This document shows positions 25,501-34,534 of a DNA stretch of 64,000 nt, piece after piece. Within the stretch, counting starts at the first letter, position 1. Each line of letters opens with the position of its first letter. The position numbers were made by a program, and so were the translations under genes. Origin of the DNA: Lentzea albidocapillata subsp. violacea (GTDB lineage: Bacteria; Actinomycetota; Actinomycetes; Mycobacteriales; Pseudonocardiaceae); assembly GCF_900100275.1 (NCBI RefSeq), contig NZ_FNET01000010.1, positions 1-64,000 of the forward strand, given 5' to 3'. The notes under the pieces are model-generated. The model searched no databases and was not told the origin of the DNA. It saw only the letters and a program-made list of their open reading frames with translations.

Positions 25501-25546
25501 CTCGCACGAGGAGGGCTTGAGATCCCTGAACGCCCGGCTCGGGTGA
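22508..25546 (+). CDS. AfsR/SARP-family transcriptional regulator
   Basis: 1012 aa, ATG with GAGGGGG six bases upstream. Domains: OmpR-type winged helix (residues 1-95, 'MRFGILGPLAAWRE', 'VLLSRAGHPVSEDQL', 'THRLRRQLGD'-like), bacterial transcriptional activation domain (about 100-245), NB-ARC ATPase (about 275-560) with P-loop 'GLGGLGKTTLAVHVA' and Walker B 'VLLLLDNVAG', then TPR-like helices to the end. SARPs activate secondary-metabolite operons; AfsR types integrate ATP binding and Ser/Thr kinase input. It is divergent from the two YiiX-like genes and may control them, or it may act on one of the two biosynthetic clusters in the window. Confidence 0.9.
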   Translation: MRFGILGPLAAWREDEELDLGTPKARVLVAVLLSRAGHPVSEDQLAAALWGDNPPKSATKNMQTYVHRLRRQLGDPARVVRRGAGYLIQADRGELDATRFEDLAQAGQVAETADALDEASRRLHEAVRLWRGPAFAGMADVPLLAAEAARLDEVRLSVLQSRIAVDLKLGRHAEMLGELTALARAHPLRERLRAQLMLALYRCGRRADALAEYTLARTTLIEETGLDPAGELHDLQQRILNQDPSLDLAPRVAATLTNAPKTPTPAELPPDIPDFTGRDDEVADLEETLTAPRPGAVAVACIAGLGGLGKTTLAVHVAHRIAGRFPDGQLYVDLRGASAEPARPEDVLSRFLFALGISGSGIPESLDERVALFRSCLAGRRVLLLLDNVAGEEQVRPLLPGGPGTAVLLTGRVRLVGLEGASLLELDVLPSAQAMKLMRTIVGDQRVQDDPNAAREIIRLCGHVPLAVRISAARLLSRRQWTLSHLAGVLGEERHRLDELVAGDLDVRAGFEMSYRMLPAGARQAFRLAGLLDAPDFASWAVAALLDLPVRQAEREIETLVDAHLLNLTGTDETGRLRYRFHDLIRLYAREQARREDAESERRAALARAFGAWLALAEVASERVPGPFYTLMHSDAARWRLPAAVSDSLLADPMAWFGAEHAALMAAVAQSCEEGLTQLAWDLAGSTETYLNVRGVYDGWQRMHEQAIAHCRETGDKRGEAVLMRGLLHVTTWNSPPGPGPAMTRMRASAAQLLELFTTLNDPLGTADALATLAWSMTADGNSAQALGLAERALRMATDADYIEGQARAYHAMAIIHGEDDPHGALAVLEKAAKVAEMLGNPHYTTTITQFLGAAKSFSGDVAGGRALLESSLEMARRLNYRYLETFSLLYLSKLFAAVGDERARATAELTLAYSEDGNFGHYLADALSVLGQVDLAEGDVAAAVSAFERSVRVWRTRGSIPYLARTLRALGDAYGAAGDHLKARAVWEEARELFRGISHEEGLRSLNARLG

Positions 25547-25590
25547 GAGGTCCGAGGCAGGCCGGACCGTGCGGGATCCAAGTGAGGCAC

Positions 25591-25604
25591 GTGCCGATCG
25601 GCAC
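25591..25604. promoter_or_regulatory. perfect palindrome upstream of the membrane-protein/kinase operon
   Basis: GTGCCGATCGGCAC is a 14-bp perfect palindrome, 82 bases before the GTG of the next operon. It may bind the operon's own response regulator; it could also form part of a terminator for the AfsR gene, though no U-tract follows. Confidence 0.4.
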
Positions 25605-25685
25605 CCCTGGCGGCATGACTTCCGGCCTTCGATGTGGCCGGTCGGGACTTCGGGGCACGGTGGTGGTGTTCCTAGCGTCGGTGGC

Positions 25686-26249
25686 GTGGCTGACAACGAG
25701 ATGTTCTTGCCCAGGTTCGGTGCCGTGTGCGGGGTTGTCCTCGCCCTGTCGATCGGTGTGCCGGGGGCGGTGGAGGCTTTCACCGGGGAGACGGCGTTCA
25801 CCAGTGCGGTGATCGGGCTGGGGACGGCGTTCGGGGCGCCCGCGGTGCTGGCGTTGCACGGGCACCAGGCGCACGCGTCCGGGAGGTTCGGGGCGTTCGC
25901 GTTCGCCGCGAACCTGCTGGGGCTGGGGTTGTTCACCGGGGTGGCGTTCGCGTTGAACCTGGTGATCTTCTTCCTGGAACCGGGGGCGGTCGCGCCGCTG
26001 ACCCAGGTGGTGCTGAAGGCCGGTTCGTTGGTGTTCGTGCTCGGCTCGGTGCTGTTCGGGGTGTCGATGGTGCGGGCGAAGGTGTTTCCCGCTGTGCCGG
26101 CGTGGGGGTATGGGGTCAGCTTCGTGCTGCTGGCGGTGTTCGCCGTGCTGCCGGACACGCCGTTGTCCGCTCTGGTCCACGTCGCGTGCGCGGTGGTGCT
26201 GGTGTGGCTTTCGATGACGGTGTGGTCGGCGCGTCCGGCACTAGCCTGA
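25686..26249 (+). CDS. small integral membrane protein, operon with a histidine kinase
   Basis: 187 aa from GTG. Five or six hydrophobic helices are evident ('FGAVCGVVLALSIGVPGAV', 'SAVIGLGTAFGAPAVLAL', 'LLGLGLFTGVAFALNLVIFF', 'AGSLVFVLGSVLFGVSM', 'YGVSFVLLAVFAVLP'). I recognise no transporter or enzyme family. Its stop is five bases before the kinase start, so it may be the sensed partner of that kinase. The start is the first GTG that yields a membrane-protein N-terminus; further upstream codons give a non-hydrophobic unrelated extension. Confidence 0.7.
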   Translation: MADNEMFLPRFGAVCGVVLALSIGVPGAVEAFTGETAFTSAVIGLGTAFGAPAVLALHGHQAHASGRFGAFAFAANLLGLGLFTGVAFALNLVIFFLEPGAVAPLTQVVLKAGSLVFVLGSVLFGVSMVRAKVFPAVPAWGYGVSFVLLAVFAVLPDTPLSALVHVACAVVLVWLSMTVWSARPALA

Positions 26250-26254
26250 GCGGC

Positions 26255-27349
26255 ATGTTCACCTCGCGACCGGCGTTCTGGGTGTCGCCGGTGATGTGTG
26301 CCGCCGTGCTGGTCGCGGGGGTGTATGCGGCTGTGTCCGGCCTTGGCGACACCAACGTGCCGCTGCTGGTCGGCGGGCTGGCGGTGCTGGCGGTCGTGGA
26401 CCTGGCCGAGTTCCGGCGCTATCCGGTGCGCACGCCCAGGCGCGTTGCGTTGGTGTTGTTGGCGTTGCGGGCCGTGTCGTACCTGGGACTGGCCTATGTG
26501 GACGGTTCCGGGCTGGCGCGGCTGTTGTTGTTGCTCGTGCCGTTCACGGCCTACTTCGCGTTCGGGCAGGGCGTGGCGGTCGTGCTGGCGGTGGCGTGCC
26601 TCGGGATGGCCGTGGTGAGCACGCCGGACTGGTACGCCCACGTCGAGCAGGTGTCGGACCTCGTGATGTTCGTCGTGGGACTCGTGCTCACGATCACGAT
26701 GGCCGCGGTGGCGGTACGCGAACGTGACGGGCGGATCCGGTTGCAGGAGTCGCATCGGACAGTGGCGGAGCTGTCGGCGGCGGCGGAACGGGCTCGGGTG
26801 GCCAGGGATCTGCACGACGATCTCGGGCACCACCTGACGGCGATCGTCGTGTTGCTGGAGAAGGCAGCGGTGTTCCACGAGCGTGAGCCGGGCACGGCGA
26901 AGGCCGCGGTGCTGGATGCCGAACGGTCGGCGCGGCGGGCGTTGGGCGAGGTGCGCGAGTCGGTGCGGGCGTTGCGGACGTTCCACCTGCCGGCCGCTCT
27001 GGACGAACTGGTTGCGGGGCAGGGAGATGTGACGCTGACGGTCAGCGGTTCGCCCGAAGAGCACGAGACCGGCGCGCTGCACGCGTTGTACCGGGCGGCG
27101 CAGGAGGGCATCACGAACGCGCGCAGGCACGCCGCCGCCACACACATCTCCGTCTCGGTCGAGCTCGACGCCGAGCGGGCGCGGCTGACCGTGGCCGATG
27201 ATGGACGCGGCATGGGTGCGGCGGCGGAGGGGTTCGGGTTGCTCGGGATGCGGGAACGGGTCGCGCTGGCCGGCGGGCGGGTCGACCTCGCCAGCACGCC
27301 GGCGGGCACCCGGCTGACCGTCACGATTCCCGTCGCGGGGCTCGCGTGA
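26255..27349 (+). CDS. sensor histidine kinase (NarL/DesK type)
   Basis: 364 aa. N-terminal half (to about residue 155) has five membrane helices; then a short coiled coil and the HisKA_3 H-box 'ARDLHDDLGHHLTAIVVLL' with the phospho-accepting His, and an HATPase domain with N-box 'AAQEGITNARRHA' and G-box 'VADDGRGMG' / 'GFGLLGMRERV'. It autophosphorylates and passes phosphate to the response regulator whose GTG overlaps its stop (GTGA). The signal is unknown. Confidence 0.9.
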   Translation: MFTSRPAFWVSPVMCAAVLVAGVYAAVSGLGDTNVPLLVGGLAVLAVVDLAEFRRYPVRTPRRVALVLLALRAVSYLGLAYVDGSGLARLLLLLVPFTAYFAFGQGVAVVLAVACLGMAVVSTPDWYAHVEQVSDLVMFVVGLVLTITMAAVAVRERDGRIRLQESHRTVAELSAAAERARVARDLHDDLGHHLTAIVVLLEKAAVFHEREPGTAKAAVLDAERSARRALGEVRESVRALRTFHLPAALDELVAGQGDVTLTVSGSPEEHETGALHALYRAAQEGITNARRHAAATHISVSVELDAERARLTVADDGRGMGAAAEGFGLLGMRERVALAGGRVDLASTPAGTRLTVTIPVAGLA

Positions 27350-27969
27350 CGCGCGTGCTGGTCGTCGACGACCAGCGGCTGATCCGGGAGGGCATCGCGT
27401 CGTTGCTGGGCCTGCAGCCCGGCATCGAGGTCGTCGGTACCGCGGCGGACGGGCACGAGGCCGTGGAGCAGGCCGTGACGCTGGCTCCGGACGTGGTGCT
27501 GATGGACGTGCGGATGCCCGGCCTCGACGGGGTCGAGGCGGTGGCGTTGCTGCGCAGGCGCGCGCCCGGCTGCAAGGTCGTCATGCTGACCACCTTCGAC
27601 GACGAGGACTACGTGGTGCGCTCGCTGCGCGCTGGTGCGACCGGCTACCTGCTCAAGGACCTGCCCTCGCAGGAGCTCGCGGCGGCGGTCAAGCTCGCCG
27701 CGGCGGGCGTGGCGCAGTTCGACCCGGCCGCGGCGGCCCGGCTGGCGGCGGTGCTGGACCGGTCGGAGACGCAGCGCGAACCGTTGACCGTGCGGGAGGC
27801 CGAGGTGCTGCGGCTGGTCGCGTCCGGGGCCACGAACAAGGAGATCGCCGAACGGCTGAACCTGTCCGAGGGCACGGTGAAGAACCACATCTCGCGGGTT
27901 CTCGGGAGGCTCGGGTTGCGTGACCGCACGCAGGCCGCGCTTTACGCCCAGTCGAATGGACTTGTGTAA
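27346..27969 (+). CDS. LuxR-type response regulator
   Basis: 207 aa, GTG overlapping the kinase stop. Receiver domain (1-120): 'VLVVDDQRLIREG' with the acidic pair, phospho-Asp in 'VLMDVRMPGLDG', Lys in 'YLLKDLP'. LuxR/GerE helix-turn-helix (about 140-205): 'LTVREAEVLRLVASG', 'NKEIAERLNLSEGTVKNHI'. It forms a pair with the preceding kinase and probably autoregulates the three-gene operon. Confidence 0.92.
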   Translation: MTRVLVVDDQRLIREGIASLLGLQPGIEVVGTAADGHEAVEQAVTLAPDVVLMDVRMPGLDGVEAVALLRRRAPGCKVVMLTTFDDEDYVVRSLRAGATGYLLKDLPSQELAAAVKLAAAGVAQFDPAAAARLAAVLDRSETQREPLTVREAEVLRLVASGATNKEIAERLNLSEGTVKNHISRVLGRLGLRDRTQAALYAQSNGLV

Positions 27970-28033
27970 CGAGGTGTGGCAAAGGTCGTGATGTGGCGGC
28001 CATGACCGTTTCCCCTCGTGCGGCGGGCTCGAT

Positions 28034-28149
28034 GTGAAACCCGCGCCCGTCGTGGCACCGCCCGTGGTACCCCAGCCGCAACCGGCACCCGCACCGCCGC
28101 CCGCCGCGTTCCCTCGACCGGGACAACGACGGGGTCGCCTGTGAATAGC
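28034..28149 (+). pseudogene. remnant of an Excalibur calcium-binding-domain protein
   Basis: In one frame the sequence reads a Pro-rich linker ('KPAPVVAPPVVPQPQPAPAP'); in another, right after it, 'LDRDNDGVACE' followed by TAG, which is the exact C-terminal signature of Excalibur domains (DxDxDGxxCE). The frame break removes the rest of the domain. The stretch 27970-28282 contains no intact gene. Confidence 0.6.
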
Positions 28150-28303
28150 CGGAAGCCGCGCTGCAGCACCATGACTTCAGTGGCGCCCTGACAGATCGGT
28201 GGCTGCGGGTGTCAGCGGTATGTCAGCGGCGCTCGGAATTCTCTGACCCATCGAAGCTTCCCCTGCACAGGCCGGGGAGCCTGTGGAGCGAAAAGGGTCA
28301 AAA

Positions 28304-29170
28304 GTGCTGAAGAAATTCACCTTCGTGGCATTGATGGGCGCGCTCGTCAGCGCGTCCTTCGGCGCCGGTGTCGCCACCGCGGCGACCGATCGCAACGGCT
28401 CCTGCGAGTCGGGCGAGTTCTGCCTGTACTACAACAGCGACAACGCCGGCTCGGTGTCCGACTTCGCGGGCTCCATCGCCGACTACGGCGACACGCAGCC
28501 GAGCTGCTACGAGTTCAAGAGCGCGGGCAACGGGCAGGGCGTGTGCGTCAAGAACAACGCCGCGTCGGTCTGGAACCGCTCCACCAAGGCCGTCACGGTC
28601 TTCTACAACAGCAACTACGGTGGCGCGAAGCAGACGTTCGCGGCCGGCGCCAAGGGCAACCTCAAGGCCGAGCTGAAGAACGAGAACGCCTCGCACCGCT
28701 TCGGTGACGCCGGTGGGGACCCGGACCCGTCGCCGGGTGTCTACCCGCCGCCGGAGACCAACCCGCACCCGTCCGCCACGGCGCGGGCGCCTCAGGCCAC
28801 CAAGCGCACGCAGTTCATCGACGACCAGATCGCCTCGAAGACCGGCGAGAAGCAGTGCTGGGTGGGCGGCTACCGCAGCTACGAGTCGTCGACGAGCAAC
28901 CACAACACGGGTAACGCGCTCGACTGCACCATCTCGAACGCGATCGGCACCCACCCGACCGCGGCGCAGAAGGCCCAGGGCTGGAAGCTGGCCTACTGGC
29001 TGCAGAAGTACGCGTCGAAGCTCGACGTCCGCTACGTCATCTGGCAGGGCAAGATCTGGAGCGTCGCCCGTGCGTCCGAGGGCTGGCGCACCTACAACGG
29101 CGGTAGCGATGTGACCAGTGGTCACTACGACCACGTCCACGTGTCGGTCCAGAACCCGTACGGCGACTGA
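28304..29170 (+). CDS. secreted I36-inhibitor / M15-like two-domain protein
   Basis: 288 aa from GTG at 28304 (ribosome site AAAGGG); a GTG at 28283 would add seven residues. Signal peptide 'MLKKFTFVALMGALVSAS' to ATAA. N-terminal domain (about 30-130) matches peptidase inhibitor family I36: 'CESGEFCLYYNSDNAGS', 'SVWNRSTKAVTVFYNSNYGG'. A Pro-rich linker follows ('DPDPSPGVYPPPETNPHPS'), then a C-terminal domain (about 170-288) with 'HNTGNALDC' and 'HYDHVHVS', the H-x6-D / H-x-H zinc ligands of D-Ala-D-Ala carboxypeptidase-like (M15) folds. It could bind or process peptidoglycan or protect the producer against proteases. Followed by a strong terminator. Confidence 0.78.
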   Translation: MLKKFTFVALMGALVSASFGAGVATAATDRNGSCESGEFCLYYNSDNAGSVSDFAGSIADYGDTQPSCYEFKSAGNGQGVCVKNNAASVWNRSTKAVTVFYNSNYGGAKQTFAAGAKGNLKAELKNENASHRFGDAGGDPDPSPGVYPPPETNPHPSATARAPQATKRTQFIDDQIASKTGEKQCWVGGYRSYESSTSNHNTGNALDCTISNAIGTHPTAAQKAQGWKLAYWLQKYASKLDVRYVIWQGKIWSVARASEGWRTYNGGSDVTSGHYDHVHVSVQNPYGD

Positions 29171-29182
29171 TCTGAGTCGTTG

Positions 29183-29218
29183 AAGAAGGCGAGCGCACGC
29201 CCGTGCGCTCGCCTTCTT
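29183..29218. terminator. bidirectional intrinsic terminator
   Basis: A 17-bp perfect stem (AAGAAGGCGAGCGCACG and its complement) with a two-base centre lies between two convergent genes (stops at 29170 and 29225). The A/T-rich stem ends give a U-run in both directions. Confidence 0.9.
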
Positions 29219-29224
29219 GGCGTT

Positions 29225-30544
29225 TCAGGTCCTCAGGTCGTGGACGATCAACGACGCGGAGAGCAGCCGGATGTCCGTCGGGTCGGCTGGGTTGTAGCCG
29301 GTGAGCTCGGCGACGCGGCGCAGGCGGTAGTTGAGCGTGTTGCGGTGCAGGTGCAGTTCGTCGGCCGTGCGGTGGCGGTTGTGGTCGCTGTTGATGAACG
29401 TCCGCAGCGTGTGCACCAGGTCGGGATGCTCGGAGAGCCGGTCCAGCACCCGTGCCAAACGCTTGCGGCCGGGGCCGGGGCGGCAGAGCTGGTACTCGAG
29501 CAGCACGTCGTCGAGGACGTACGCGCCGGGCTGGCGGCCGAGGCGCTGGGCGAGTTCGGCGATGTCGGCGGCCTGCCGGGCAGCCGCGGGGATGTCCTCC
29601 CTGCTCTCCGCCGCCGCGATCCCGCCGATCAGGCCGGTGCCGGCGGCGGTGTGCAGGGCGCGGACCAGGTCGGCGGAGTCCTCCAGTTCCTGGTCGAGGC
29701 CCTCCTCGGTCGTCGGCAACAGCACCGTGCCGCCGTCGTGGTCCAACGCGGAGAGGGCGTGCTTGGGCAACTCGGCCCGTAGCCGTCGCACGAGCCCATG
29801 AACGGCGAGGCGCGCGTCAGCACCATCGGCCACCGACGGTGCCTCGACGCGTACGGCGACGACGACGTGGTGACCGGACAGCTCCAGCCCGATCCGTTCG
29901 GCGAGCGGCTCGGCCTCCCGGCCGGTCAGCAGGGCCGCGACCAGCGCACGGCCGGCTTCGCGGCGTTCGGCGTGCAGGGCCTGCTGCTCGGCGAGGTACG
30001 ACCCGGCCACGGCCGGCACCGCGACGCTCAGATACCGCAGCAGCGCCGGCACGGTCGCCAGCAGGTCGGGAACCTCCTCGGGCTCCGCGACGGCGGCCAT
30101 CGCCTCCCAGCCCACGGTCGCCGCGACGTGGTAGGTGCTGAGCACGATGTCGAGCGGGACGCCCTGCTGGGCGCGCCGCACCGCCGTGGCGATCTGCATG
30201 TCCAGCTCCTCGGGCGCCGGTGGGCGCTGTTCCCGGAGCGCGCGCAGGAATACCTGCAGGTGACGGGTCACCGCCTCGGTGATCTCGCGGTCGACCAACT
30301 GGTGCGGCAGCTGCCGGTACGTCGCGGATCTGGCGAAGAACGCCTCCAGCACCTTCTCGGCGATGTGCGGGATCTGGGTCGCGACACGGTCGTAGAGCGG
30401 CGCGTCGGGAGCAGGTGCGGGGATGTCGACCACCGCCAGAGGCTTGCGCATCCGCGGGTCGCAGGCGATAGCCCGATCGAGTCCTTCTCGGCTGGTTGTC
30501 TGCACGAAAGAGGGGCGCCCGCGTTGTGCACGTGCCTCAAACAT
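29225..30544 (-). CDS. PucR-family transcriptional regulator
   Basis: 439 aa from ATG at 30544 (AGGG five bases ahead); an ATG at 30451 would give a more typical N-terminus (MRKPLAVVDIPAP). The N-terminal half is a helical RsbRD/GGDEF-like sensory region; the C-terminus has the PucR helix-turn-helix signature 'DLVHTLRTFINSDHNRHRT' and 'LHLHRNTLNYRLRRV' (about 375-425). Such regulators control purine, amino-acid or secondary metabolism genes; the target here is not evident. The two plus-strand genes that start at 30606 and 30936 diverge from it. Confidence 0.88.
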   Translation of the reverse strand: MFEARAQRGRPSFVQTTSREGLDRAIACDPRMRKPLAVVDIPAPAPDAPLYDRVATQIPHIAEKVLEAFFARSATYRQLPHQLVDREITEAVTRHLQVFLRALREQRPPAPEELDMQIATAVRRAQQGVPLDIVLSTYHVAATVGWEAMAAVAEPEEVPDLLATVPALLRYLSVAVPAVAGSYLAEQQALHAERREAGRALVAALLTGREAEPLAERIGLELSGHHVVVAVRVEAPSVADGADARLAVHGLVRRLRAELPKHALSALDHDGGTVLLPTTEEGLDQELEDSADLVRALHTAAGTGLIGGIAAAESREDIPAAARQAADIAELAQRLGRQPGAYVLDDVLLEYQLCRPGPGRKRLARVLDRLSEHPDLVHTLRTFINSDHNRHRTADELHLHRNTLNYRLRRVAELTGYNPADPTDIRLLSASLIVHDLRT

Positions 30545-30605
30545 TTGACCCTATCGAGTGACGGGTGATGAGGATGACCGCCGCTCACAGCCACAATCGG
30601 GTGTT

Positions 30606-30923
30606 GTGAGCAGCGTCGAAGAATGCATGAAGTTATTGCTGCGCAGCGGGTTTCGGCGGACGGTCGTGCGTGATCACTTCACGTGCGTCAACGCCGTGAT
30701 GTTCAGACGCGTGTGGCGTGGCACCAACGAGACGGTGCTCGCGTACTCGGAGTCGGAGGCCCTGGCCTATCGCGTGGCCGAGGGCGACGCGGACCCCACG
30801 GACCCGTTCGTCGTCGATCCCGATCTGACGATGTGGCAGTGCGGGGGTGAGTTCCTCGACGTCGCGGGCCAGTTGCTGGAGCTACCGGCCGCGCCTGGTC
30901 ACTCGACGTTCGAGGCGAGGTAG
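30606..30923 (+). CDS. small protein of unknown function
   Basis: 105 aa from GTG. No signal peptide. Contains 'EECMKLLLRSGFRRTVVRDH', an aromatic beta-rich middle ('CVNAVMFRRVWRGTNETVLA') and acidic 'AEGDADPTDPFVVDPDLTMW'. I do not recognise a family. It ends 12 bases before the NYN-domain gene, on the same strand, suggesting co-transcription. Confidence 0.55.
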   Translation: MSSVEECMKLLLRSGFRRTVVRDHFTCVNAVMFRRVWRGTNETVLAYSESEALAYRVAEGDADPTDPFVVDPDLTMWQCGGEFLDVAGQLLELPAAPGHSTFEAR

Positions 30924-30935
30924 TAATCTCGGCTG

Positions 30936-31778
30936 GTGGGTGAGACCGTCCGGATCGGAGTGTTCTACGACGGCACGTGGTTCGCCTACCTGAGTGACTT
31001 CTACGCGACAGCGCACCCCAGGGGAGCGCGCGTCTCTCTCGACGGCCTGCACGACGCGTTGCGCTGGTACGTCCACACCGAGACGGGTCGTCCGCTGGAC
31101 GAGTGCGTGGTCGCGGAGGCCCACTACGTCCGCGGTCGCATCGAGACCCCTGCCGAGTCCTTCGACCGGGTGCTGGCCGCCGCCGGCATCACACGGCACG
31201 ACCTGCCGCTGCACAACGGCAAGGAGAAGGGTGTCGACGTCCTGCTCGCGCTGGAGGCGTGGGACCGGGCGACGACGGTGCCGTTGCAGTGGGTCGTCCT
31301 GCTGACCGGTGACTCGGACTTCGCCCCGCTCGCGGAGCGGCTGACGGCGCGGGGCGTGCACGTGATCGTGCCGGTGGTGGACATCATGACGGTCAACGCG
31401 CCACCTGCCTGGACTCCGCGCACTGCCGCGCCGCTGCGGGCCGCGACGCCGTTCACGCCCGGTTTCGACCAGCTGTTCGCGCCCGGTGACCAGGCCGACT
31501 ACCCGCTGCGGCGTGCCTTCGTGCGGTCGTCGCAGGTGGCGGCGTCGCCGGTCGGAGCACCGCGCGGGCGCCGGAAGGGCACCGTGGCGACGTGGAAGAC
31601 CGGTCAGGCGCACGGGTTCATCACGGACACCCGTGGCGGGTCGTGGTTCGTCTCGCGCGACGAGCTCCCGAACGGGCTGACGCTGCTGCTCGCGGGCACG
31701 CCGGTGTCGTTCACCGGGTCGCCCGCGCCGATGCCCGGCCGCAAGTACCCGAGGGCGCAGGCCGTCCGGCCCGAATGA
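30936..31778 (+). CDS. NYN (PIN-like) domain protein with C-terminal cold-shock-like domain
   Basis: 280 aa from GTG. N-terminal NYN/LabA-like ribonuclease domain (about 1-180): 'IGVFYDGTWFAYLSDFY' with the first Asp, 'KGVDVLLALEAWDRA', 'WVVLLTGDSDFAPLAERL', and 'GVHVIVPVVD'. These acidic residues form the metal site in PIN-like nucleases. C-terminal part (about 210-275) reads 'KGTVATWKTGQAHGFITD', 'SWFVSRDEL', 'LAGTPVSF', a cold-shock/OB-fold pattern that would bind single-stranded nucleic acid. Predicted RNA-cleaving or RNA-binding protein; substrate unknown. Upstream gene is a small unknown. Confidence 0.78.
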   Translation: MGETVRIGVFYDGTWFAYLSDFYATAHPRGARVSLDGLHDALRWYVHTETGRPLDECVVAEAHYVRGRIETPAESFDRVLAAAGITRHDLPLHNGKEKGVDVLLALEAWDRATTVPLQWVVLLTGDSDFAPLAERLTARGVHVIVPVVDIMTVNAPPAWTPRTAAPLRAATPFTPGFDQLFAPGDQADYPLRRAFVRSSQVAASPVGAPRGRRKGTVATWKTGQAHGFITDTRGGSWFVSRDELPNGLTLLLAGTPVSFTGSPAPMPGRKYPRAQAVRPE

Positions 31779-31848
31779 CTTTTGTCATCCCTAGGTCGTG
31801 ACGCTGCTTCACTACTGACGAGAGCCGGTTCCGGCCAGGCTCGACGCC

Positions 31849-32739
31849 ATGGAAACGGTGCTCGGAGTACGAGGGGCGCGGCACCACTACGGTGCCACGC
31901 AGGCGCTGGACGGCGTTGATCTCGACGTCGGCGCGGGGGAGTGCGTGGCGCTGCTCGGGCCGAACGGCGCCGGCAAGACGACGCTGGTGAACCAGGTGAT
32001 CGGGCTGCTGCCCGCCAGGGCCGGTTCGGTGCGCGTGTGCGGTGGCGACCCCCGCGTCGCGTCGACCCGCCGGCAGCTCGGGGTGGTGCAGCAGTCGCTC
32101 GGGTTCCCGAACACGCTGAAGGTGTCCGAGCTGGTCGTCGGGGCCGCGGTGCGCGCCGGGAAGCCCCGTGCGGCGGCCGGACCGGTGATGGCCGAGCTCG
32201 ACCTGACCGAGCTGGCCGGGCGGCGCGCGTCGAAGCTCTCCGGCGGCCAGAAGCAGCGGCTGCAGCTCGCCATGGCCCTGGTCGCCGATCCGGCGCTCCT
32301 GGTGCTGGACGAACCGACCGCCGGCCTGGACGTGCCCACTCGCCGGCGGTTCTGGCAGATCCTCGCCGAACGGCGTGAGCGCGGGGCCGGCGTCCTGCTC
32401 ACCACGCACCTCATCGAGGAGTCCTCGGCCGTCGCCGACCGCGTGGTCGTGCTCGACCGGGGCCGCGTGCTCGCCGAGGGCACGCCGGACGAACTGGTCG
32501 CGCGGCTGCCGGACCGCACGGTGATCGCCCGGACGGTCCTCGGCTTGGAGCGCCTCCAAGCGCTGCCCGGTGTCGTGTCGCTGCGCAACGACGGCGAGCA
32601 CGTCCGTCTTGGCACCCGTGCGCCGGAGGCGTTGTTGCGGGTGCTGCTCGCGCAGGACCCCGGCCTGACCGATCTGCGGGTCGAGGGTGCGGGGCTGGAA
32701 GAGGCAGTGGCGGGTCTGATCGAGAGGGGTGTGGCGTGA
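31849..32739 (+). CDS. ABC-2-type exporter ATPase
   Basis: 296 aa. Walker A 'GPNGAGKTTLVNQV', signature 'KLSGGQKQRLQLAMAL', Walker B 'LLVLDEPTAGLD', H-loop 'LLTTHLIEES'. The C-terminal 70 residues are the extension seen in drug- or lantibiotic-exporting ABC-2 ATPases. First of a four-gene operon (ATPase, permease, kinase, regulator) joined by 4-base overlaps. An imperfect GTCAT...GTGAC dyad at about 31784-31802 lies 46 bases upstream and may bind the operon's response regulator. Confidence 0.9.
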   Translation: METVLGVRGARHHYGATQALDGVDLDVGAGECVALLGPNGAGKTTLVNQVIGLLPARAGSVRVCGGDPRVASTRRQLGVVQQSLGFPNTLKVSELVVGAAVRAGKPRAAAGPVMAELDLTELAGRRASKLSGGQKQRLQLAMALVADPALLVLDEPTAGLDVPTRRRFWQILAERRERGAGVLLTTHLIEESSAVADRVVVLDRGRVLAEGTPDELVARLPDRTVIARTVLGLERLQALPGVVSLRNDGEHVRLGTRAPEALLRVLLAQDPGLTDLRVEGAGLEEAVAGLIERGVA

Positions 32740-33469
32740 ACACGAAAATCTTCGGTGTGGAGCTCGCGGACGAGCTGAGGGGTATCGTCCGCGAACCTGC
32801 CGCCCTGTTCTTCTCGATCATCATGCCGGTGGGGTTCTTCGCGCTCTTCGTGTCGCTGTTCGGGAAGTTCAGCGCCGGCGGGGTGTCCGCGGGCACCACG
32901 ATGATCGCCACGTTCGGCGCGTTCGGCGTGATCTCGGTCGTGCTGCTGAACCCCGGCATCGGCGTCGCGTCCGACCGGGAACGCGGCTGGCTGCGGGCGA
33001 AGCAGGTGTCCGCGGTGCCGATCAGCGTGACGCTAGCGGCGAAGGTCGTGGCGGCACTGCCCTACGCGGCCGGGGTGCTGGTCGCGATGACGGCGACCGC
33101 GGCCGTCACCGGTTCGTTGACCGCGCCGTTGCCCGCGTTGCTGCGGGTGCTCGCGGTGCTGGTGGTGGGCGCGCTGCCGTTCGCGTTGCTGAGCCTCGTG
33201 ATCGGGTTCCAGGTCGGCGCGGGTGCCGCGGCCGCCGTGCTCAACGCGATCCTCATCCCGGCGTCCGTCCTTTCCGGACTGTGGATGCCGCTGGAGATCA
33301 TGCCCGCGTTCTTTGGCGACGTCGCGCGGTTCCTGCCGACCTACCACCTGGCTGAGCTCGCCCGCGCCCAGCTGACCGGTGGGCCCGTCCTCACGCACGT
33401 GCTCGTGCTGCTGGGCTTCGCGCTGGTGGCTGCGACGCTCGCGGCCGTGTCGTATCGTCATGCGCGGTC

Positions 33470-33473
<4 letters not shown>
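32736..33473 (+). CDS. ABC-2-type permease
   Basis: 245 aa, GTG overlapping the ATPase stop. Six hydrophobic segments, including 'LFFSIIMPVGFFALFVSLF', 'MIATFGAFGVISVVLL' and 'VVAALPYAAGVLVAMTA', and the ABC-2 conserved loop 'LSGLWMPLEIMPAFFGDVA' followed by 'LPTYHLAELAR'. It partners the preceding ATPase, probably exporting an antibiotic, lipid or peptide. Confidence 0.9.

Positions 33474-34530
<1,057 letters not shown>

Positions 34531-34534
<4 letters not shown>

Noticed and set aside
22481..27145. A 1554-codon minus-strand frame opposite the AfsR and kinase genes
   Set aside because: The plus strand carries complete, motif-rich genes throughout; the long frame arises from high GC and has no recognisable domain or ribosome site.
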